A stretch of 9,378 nt of DNA, taken from Mariprofundaceae bacterium. Its GTDB lineage: Bacteria > Pseudomonadota > Zetaproteobacteria > Mariprofundales > J009. The stretch is taken from NCBI GenBank assembly GCA_015489095.1, contig WFMN01000115.1, forward strand, positions 1 through 9,378, read 5' to 3'. How positions within the stretch are numbered: the stretch's first letter is position 1; each line of letters starts with the position of its first letter. Below the pieces are notes generated by a model that saw only the letters and a list, made by a program, of their open reading frames with translations, made no database searches and was not told the DNA's origin. The position numbers and the translations under genes are program-made. This document shows, one piece after another, positions 5,692 through 9,378 of the stretch.

Positions 5692-7497
5692 TCACCCCCG
5701 TAGCGCCATGAAGATCGCCTCCGCCAGCTTGTCGGAGATCCCCCGCACCTCCATCAACTGCTTGCGCGAGGCCGCCTTCACCCCCGCAATCCCGCCGAAA
5801 TGGGCGAGCAGCCGCGCGCGCCGCTGCCTGCCCACGCCGGGAATGGCGTCCAGCGCCGAGCTAAACATCCCCTGCTGCTTGCGTTTGCGCATGTAACGAC
5901 CGGCAAAGCGGTGCGCCTCGTCGCGGACACGCGCGATCAACAGCAGCGCCGCCGAATGGCGTCCCGGTTGCAGTGGAACCGCCTGCTCTTGCCACCCCAA
6001 CCACAACCGTTCATTGCCCACCTTGCGCCCCTCTCCCTTGCTCACCGCCACCAGCTTGAGATCGTACAATCCCGCATCCATCGCCGTCTGTTTGGCAACC
6101 GCCAACTGACCGCGTCCGCCGTCGATCAACATGAGATCGGGCGCAGCCATCTCTCCATCCCTGATCGCACGGAAAAAGCGGGTCAGCACCGCCGCCATCG
6201 CGGCGTAGTCATCCCCCGCTGCCACCCCATCAAGCCGGTAGTGGCGGTAGCGCTCCTTCAACGCCCCCTGATGGCCGGCGAAGGTGATCGCCGCCACCAT
6301 CTGCTGCCCGCCCAGATGGGCGTTATCGACCGCGGCGACCGTTTCCGGCACCGCATCCAGACCCAACAGCTCCGCCAGCGCGGCAAAGGCCGGCTGCTGC
6401 GTCCCCTTTCCCGTCGCCGCCAAGCTCTGCTCGGCCGAGTGGCGCACCCGTTGCAGCCACTGCGCCCGCGCCCCCCGCCGCGGCAGCGCCAGCGTCACCT
6501 TGTCGCCGCCACCGAGCAGCCCAAGCAGCGGCCGCAGCCGCTCCGCCACCATATCCTCCGCCTGCAACAGCAGCAGCGGGGGCAACGGCTCGGCATGGTA
6601 GCGTTCCACCAGCAGCGCATGCCACACCTCGTCATCATCCGCATCCGCCGCCTGTTGGATCCGCAACAACTGCACCCCGAGATCGCGCCCGCCGCGCCGC
6701 ACCCCGACCGCCGCCGTCATCCCGCCGCCGGTTCGCAACAGCAGCAGCGCGTCGGCATCGGCAGGCAGGTCATCCCCCTGCTCGCTACCGATCACACTGC
6801 GCAACATACGGATCCGATCACGCAACAGCGCCGCCCGCTCAAACGCCATGCGCTCGGCGGCCTGCGCCATCTCCCGCTGCCAGCCATCGATCAGTTGCGG
6901 CGCCTCGCCACGCAAAAAACGGCGCGCCTCCGCCACCTGCCGCCCGTAGCTATCGCCATCCGCCCGCCCGACGCAGGGGGCGGTGCAGCGGCCGATCTGA
7001 TACTGCATGCAGGGGCGCGAGCGGTTGCGAAAGGTGGCGTCGTTGCAGTCGCGCAGCCGGAACAGCCGCTGCATCACCTGTAGTGTCTGGCGTACCGCCC
7101 CCACATGGGGAAAGGGGCCGAAATAGTCGCCGCGCAGCTTGCGCCCGCGGTGTACCAACAGACGGGGAAAGGGCTCGTCGGTCAACACGATCCACGGGTA
7201 GGTTTTGGCGTCCTTGAGCAGCACATTGTAGCGCGGTTTGAGCTGCTTGATCAGGTTGTGTTCCAGCAGCAGCGCCTCCGCTTCCGAAGCGGTGACGGTC
7301 AGCGCGATCGAGGCGATCTGCTGCACCATCGCCACCGTGCGTGGCGACTCGGGGCGGCGCTGAAAGTAGCTGGAGACCCGCCGTCGGAGGTTGCGCGCCT
7401 TGCCGACATAGAGCACCTCCCCCTTCGCATCGCACATGCGATACACCCCCGGCTCGCGAGGCAGATCGCCGAGATCAAGCGGTGGCGTACACCACAT
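5692..7497 (-). CDS. uvrC: UvrABC excinuclease subunit C
   Basis: This 601-residue nuclease makes the 3' and 5' incisions of nucleotide excision repair after UvrA and UvrB mark a lesion. The N-terminal GIY-YIG domain (about 15-92; GVY at 17-19, YVG at 30-32, Glu79 in LLLEHNLIKQLKPRYN) makes the 3' cut. Cys151, Cys163, Cys171 and Cys175 match the four cysteines that hold the iron-sulfur cluster in E. coli UvrC. A UVR domain (about 201-236) binds UvrB. The RNase H-like domain for the 5' cut keeps Asp391 (in VDNAH, usually FDISH), Asp430 in GDDYAAM, Asp459 in LIDGGRGQL and His529 in DEAHRFA. Two helix-hairpin-helix motifs close the protein (AIPGVGRQRR at 551-560 and EVRGISDKLAEAI). It looks complete. 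ATG 7497 lies 9 bases after the lptD stop, with GGAGG 13 bases upstream inside the end of lptD, so it is probably cotranscribed with lptD. Confidence 0.97.
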   Translation of the reverse strand: MWCTPPLDLGDLPREPGVYRMCDAKGEVLYVGKARNLRRRVSSYFQRRPESPRTVAMVQQIASIALTVTASEAEALLLEHNLIKQLKPRYNVLLKDAKTYPWIVLTDEPFPRLLVHRGRKLRGDYFGPFPHVGAVRQTLQVMQRLFRLRDCNDATFRNRSRPCMQYQIGRCTAPCVGRADGDSYGRQVAEARRFLRGEAPQLIDGWQREMAQAAERMAFERAALLRDRIRMLRSVIGSEQGDDLPADADALLLLRTGGGMTAAVGVRRGGRDLGVQLLRIQQAADADDDEVWHALLVERYHAEPLPPLLLLQAEDMVAERLRPLLGLLGGGDKVTLALPRRGARAQWLQRVRHSAEQSLAATGKGTQQPAFAALAELLGLDAVPETVAAVDNAHLGGQQMVAAITFAGHQGALKERYRHYRLDGVAAGDDYAAMAAVLTRFFRAIRDGEMAAPDLMLIDGGRGQLAVAKQTAMDAGLYDLKLVAVSKGEGRKVGNERLWLGWQEQAVPLQPGRHSAALLLIARVRDEAHRFAGRYMRKRKQQGMFSSALDAIPGVGRQRRARLLAHFGGIAGVKAASRKQLMEVRGISDKLAEAIFMALRG

Positions 7498-7506
7498 TCC
7501 CGGCCA

Positions 7507-9378
7507 TTATCCTCCGATACCGTTGAGGCTGAACGCCACCCGCGCGCCGGTGTCGTACCGGCTGCGCGTTGCCGCTTGCAGCGTGTTGCGGTAGCCCTCC
7601 ACCGTCAGTTGCCAGCAGGGGTGGGTGTAGCTCAGCGCCAGATTGGCGTAGCGGGTCAGCTTCTGGCGCAGGTCGTAGTGCCAGCGCGCCTTGCCCCGCC
7701 AGCGGGTGGCGAACGCCAGTTGCAGCGTCGCCTCCACCGATTCCGCCGCCGTGGCGTAGCGGCGATCACCCTGCCGGTAGGCCGCCTGCAGCCGATCGCC
7801 ACGCCCATCCGCCACCGATCCGCTCACCGTCGAGTAGGCCCAGTAGCGATCGGCGCTGTCGTACTGGCCGTCCGCGGTCAACTCCACCCCCCGCCACGGT
7901 TGCCAGCGCAGGTTGCCCACCAGATTGGACCACGGCCGTTTCGGCGTCGCCTGCAGCGTCGGATCCACGCTCTGGCGCAGCAGGTCGTAAGAGACGCCGA
8001 GCGCGGCGCGGAACAGCTCGCGCGCCGCCGCGGTGGCCGTCTCCTTATGTTGCAAGGTCTGCGCCAGCAGCAGCGAGATACGATCGGCGCGCTCAACGCG
8101 GTCGTTGCCGATAAAGCGGTTACCCTGCATCAGGTTACTCATGGTCAGGCGGGCGAAATCGGAATCGAAACGGGCCAGCGTGGACTGATCGGGCGCATAG
8201 ACACGGTCGTAGCGCAGCGTGGGGGTGATCTGGTGGCGCCACAGCCCGTCGCCGCTGATACGCTCTAGGCTGGCGGCCACGGTCAGGCTGCCGTTGACAC
8301 TGGTGTGATGCTGCCGTTTGGGCAGTGCGCCGTTGCGCAAGCGGTAATCAGCCCTGCGCAGCCCCAGATGGAGCAGCGCGCTGACGCCGCCGCCCGCGCT
8401 CTGCCACGGCACCTCGACAAACGGCGCCAGCACCACCCGCACCCCGGCGCTGCCGGTGGTACGGGCAAAATTGGTGGTCTGCTGATCGAGGCCGAACACC
8501 ATGCCGTCGATCTTCAACGGCACCCGATGGTGGCTCTCCAGCCGCGGAAGAATCTGTAGCGTGGTAGCATCGTTGGCCGCCGCCAGATTCTGGCTGCGGC
8601 GGACAGAGAGTACCGCGCCGCCTTGCAACCCCTGCCACCCCAGCGCCGCGCTGCTGGTGAGATAACGGGTGGCGCCATCGATGGCGTCGGGCGCGAAATC
8701 GGCTAGGTAGGCGCGGTCGCCAACATAGCGGCCACGCAGGTTGAACGACAGACCGGGCGCCAGCCGCCAGCGGATATCGGCGGCGCCCGCCTTCCGCACG
8801 CGATTCGCCAACTGGCGATCCCGCAGCCCCTCCACCTGCACCATCTCGCTGCCGAGCGCGGATGCGTGGCGCAGCTCCATCCCCCCTTGCAGGCCGCGCG
8901 CCGCCATCCAGTGCGGGGTGAGGGTGGCGTCCCAGTCGCCCGCCGGCGCCCAGTAGAGTGGCAGCGCCAGTTCGTTGCCGCGCCGTTTGCCGAAACCGAC
9001 CTTCGGCATCAGCAACCCGGAGCGGCGACGCAGCGGGTGCTGCCAGTAGGGGGTGTAGAAAAGCGGCACGCCACCGAGGGTAAAGAGGGCGTCGTGGGCA
9101 ACCACCACCCCCGCCTGCTGGTCGAGATCCGCCGCATCGGCGCGCAGCAGCCAGCCACCGCCATCCTGCTGACTACAGGTGGTAAAGGTCGCCTGCCGCA
9201 AGCGAAACCGCCCGGGAGCGAGCTGCTCGGCGTGGGCTGCGGTGGCGTGTTCACCGCTGGCGAGATCGATTCGTGCCTGCTCCAGCGAGCCGTGTTGCCG
9301 GTCGAGGGAAAAGTGGGCGCGGCGGGCGTGGATCTCCCGCTCGGCGTCGCGAAGCTGTACCGCGCCGTAGAGATCGAC
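7507..9378 (-). CDS. lptD: LPS-assembly outer-membrane protein LptD, C-terminal 623 residues (N-terminus outside window)
   Basis: LptD, plugged by LptE, is the outer-membrane channel that inserts lipopolysaccharide into the outer leaflet. The frame is open to the window edge. The fragment begins in the periplasmic OstA/LptA-like jellyroll (VDLYGAVQLRDAEREIHARR) and reaches FTTCS, whose Cys is visible residue 68. The LptD barrel domain follows with VPLFYTPYW (104-112), SGLLMP (120-125), LPLYWAP (139-145) and DATLTP (150-155), then NRFIGNDRVERADR (from about 418). It ends with THPCWQLTVEGYR (Cys588) and the terminal strand VAFSLNGIGG. Only two cysteines occur in the visible part. Cys68 appears to match E. 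coli Cys173, and Cys588 the Cys724/725 position, where E. coli has two in a row. Perhaps 100-160 N-terminal residues including the signal peptide are missing. uvrC follows directly, instead of the surA-pdxA-ksgA genes found after lptD in enterobacteria. Confidence 0.95.
   Translation of the reverse strand, partial: VDLYGAVQLRDAEREIHARRAHFSLDRQHGSLEQARIDLASGEHATAAHAEQLAPGRFRLRQATFTTCSQQDGGGWLLRADAADLDQQAGVVVAHDALFTLGGVPLFYTPYWQHPLRRRSGLLMPKVGFGKRRGNELALPLYWAPAGDWDATLTPHWMAARGLQGGMELRHASALGSEMVQVEGLRDRQLANRVRKAGAADIRWRLAPGLSFNLRGRYVGDRAYLADFAPDAIDGATRYLTSSAALGWQGLQGGAVLSVRRSQNLAAANDATTLQILPRLESHHRVPLKIDGMVFGLDQQTTNFARTTGSAGVRVVLAPFVEVPWQSAGGGVSALLHLGLRRADYRLRNGALPKRQHHTSVNGSLTVAASLERISGDGLWRHQITPTLRYDRVYAPDQSTLARFDSDFARLTMSNLMQGNRFIGNDRVERADRISLLLAQTLQHKETATAAARELFRAALGVSYDLLRQSVDPTLQATPKRPWSNLVGNLRWQPWRGVELTADGQYDSADRYWAYSTVSGSVADGRGDRLQAAYRQGDRRYATAAESVEATLQLAFATRWRGKARWHYDLRQKLTRYANLALSYTHPCWQLTVEGYRNTLQAATRSRYDTGARVAFSLNGIGG
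7511..7515 (-). promoter_or_regulatory. Likely ribosome-binding site for uvrC inside the end of lptD
   Basis: On the minus strand GGAGG sits within the last codons of lptD. It is 13 bases from the uvrC ATG at 7497, longer than ideal, and 3 bases from another, out-of-frame ATG at 7507. Ribosomes ending lptD could re-initiate here, so coupling may matter more than spacing. Confidence 0.45.

Noticed and set aside
5800..7083. Plus-strand open frame (427 codons) opposite uvrC
   Set aside because: It is a shadow of uvrC: rich in Arg, His, Gln and Pro, with no recognisable domain, while the minus strand encodes a complete UvrC.
7105..8268. Plus-strand open frame (387 codons) across the uvrC start and lptD
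   Set aside because: It spans two recognised genes on the other strand and has the same biased composition and no motif.

Overview
The window reads as a chromosomal stretch from a GC-rich Gram-negative bacterium (mid-60s % GC by eye, not computed). An outer-membrane LPS-assembly protein (LptD) shows the organism has a lipopolysaccharide-type outer membrane. A GTAG-type REP-like palindrome resembles elements best known from gammaproteobacteria. I would guess a proteobacterium, probably gamma-like, but I cannot name a genus. Coding density is very high: the largest gap between genes is about 127 bases, and there are no tRNA or rRNA genes, CRISPR arrays, insertion sequences or phage genes that I can recognise.

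Left part, plus strand. The 3' two-thirds of fmt (methionyl-tRNA formyltransferase) overlaps the start of a panE-type ketopantoate reductase by four bases (ATGA). A 127-base gap with a small perfect hairpin follows, and then an 853-residue alpha-glucan phosphorylase of the GT35 'short' type. This gene appears to use a TTG start behind a good Shine-Dalgarno sequence.

Middle part, plus strand. Between the phosphorylase and the next gene lie 90 bases rich in hairpins, including the REP-like element. The element supplies the apparent ATG of a family-2 glycosyltransferase (TIGR04283-like). That gene overlaps by one base (TGATG) a DUF2064/TIGR04282-like transferase. This two-gene pair was originally described in association with radical-SAM/selenodomain proteins and is now usually linked to arsenosugar biosynthesis, but no such partner is visible here. 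The phosphorylase, the nucleotidyltransferase-fold protein and the glycosyltransferase could be read as a sugar-1-phosphate to glycoside module, but that is inference.

Right part, minus strand. lptD (its N-terminus lies beyond the window) is followed after 9 bases by uvrC, the nucleotide-excision-repair incision nuclease. uvrC converges on the DUF2064 gene with only 15 bases between the stop codons.

Most of the window is ordinary housekeeping sequence. The part most worth a second look is 4229-4399, the run of palindromes at the 5' end of the orphan TIGR04283/TIGR04282 pair.
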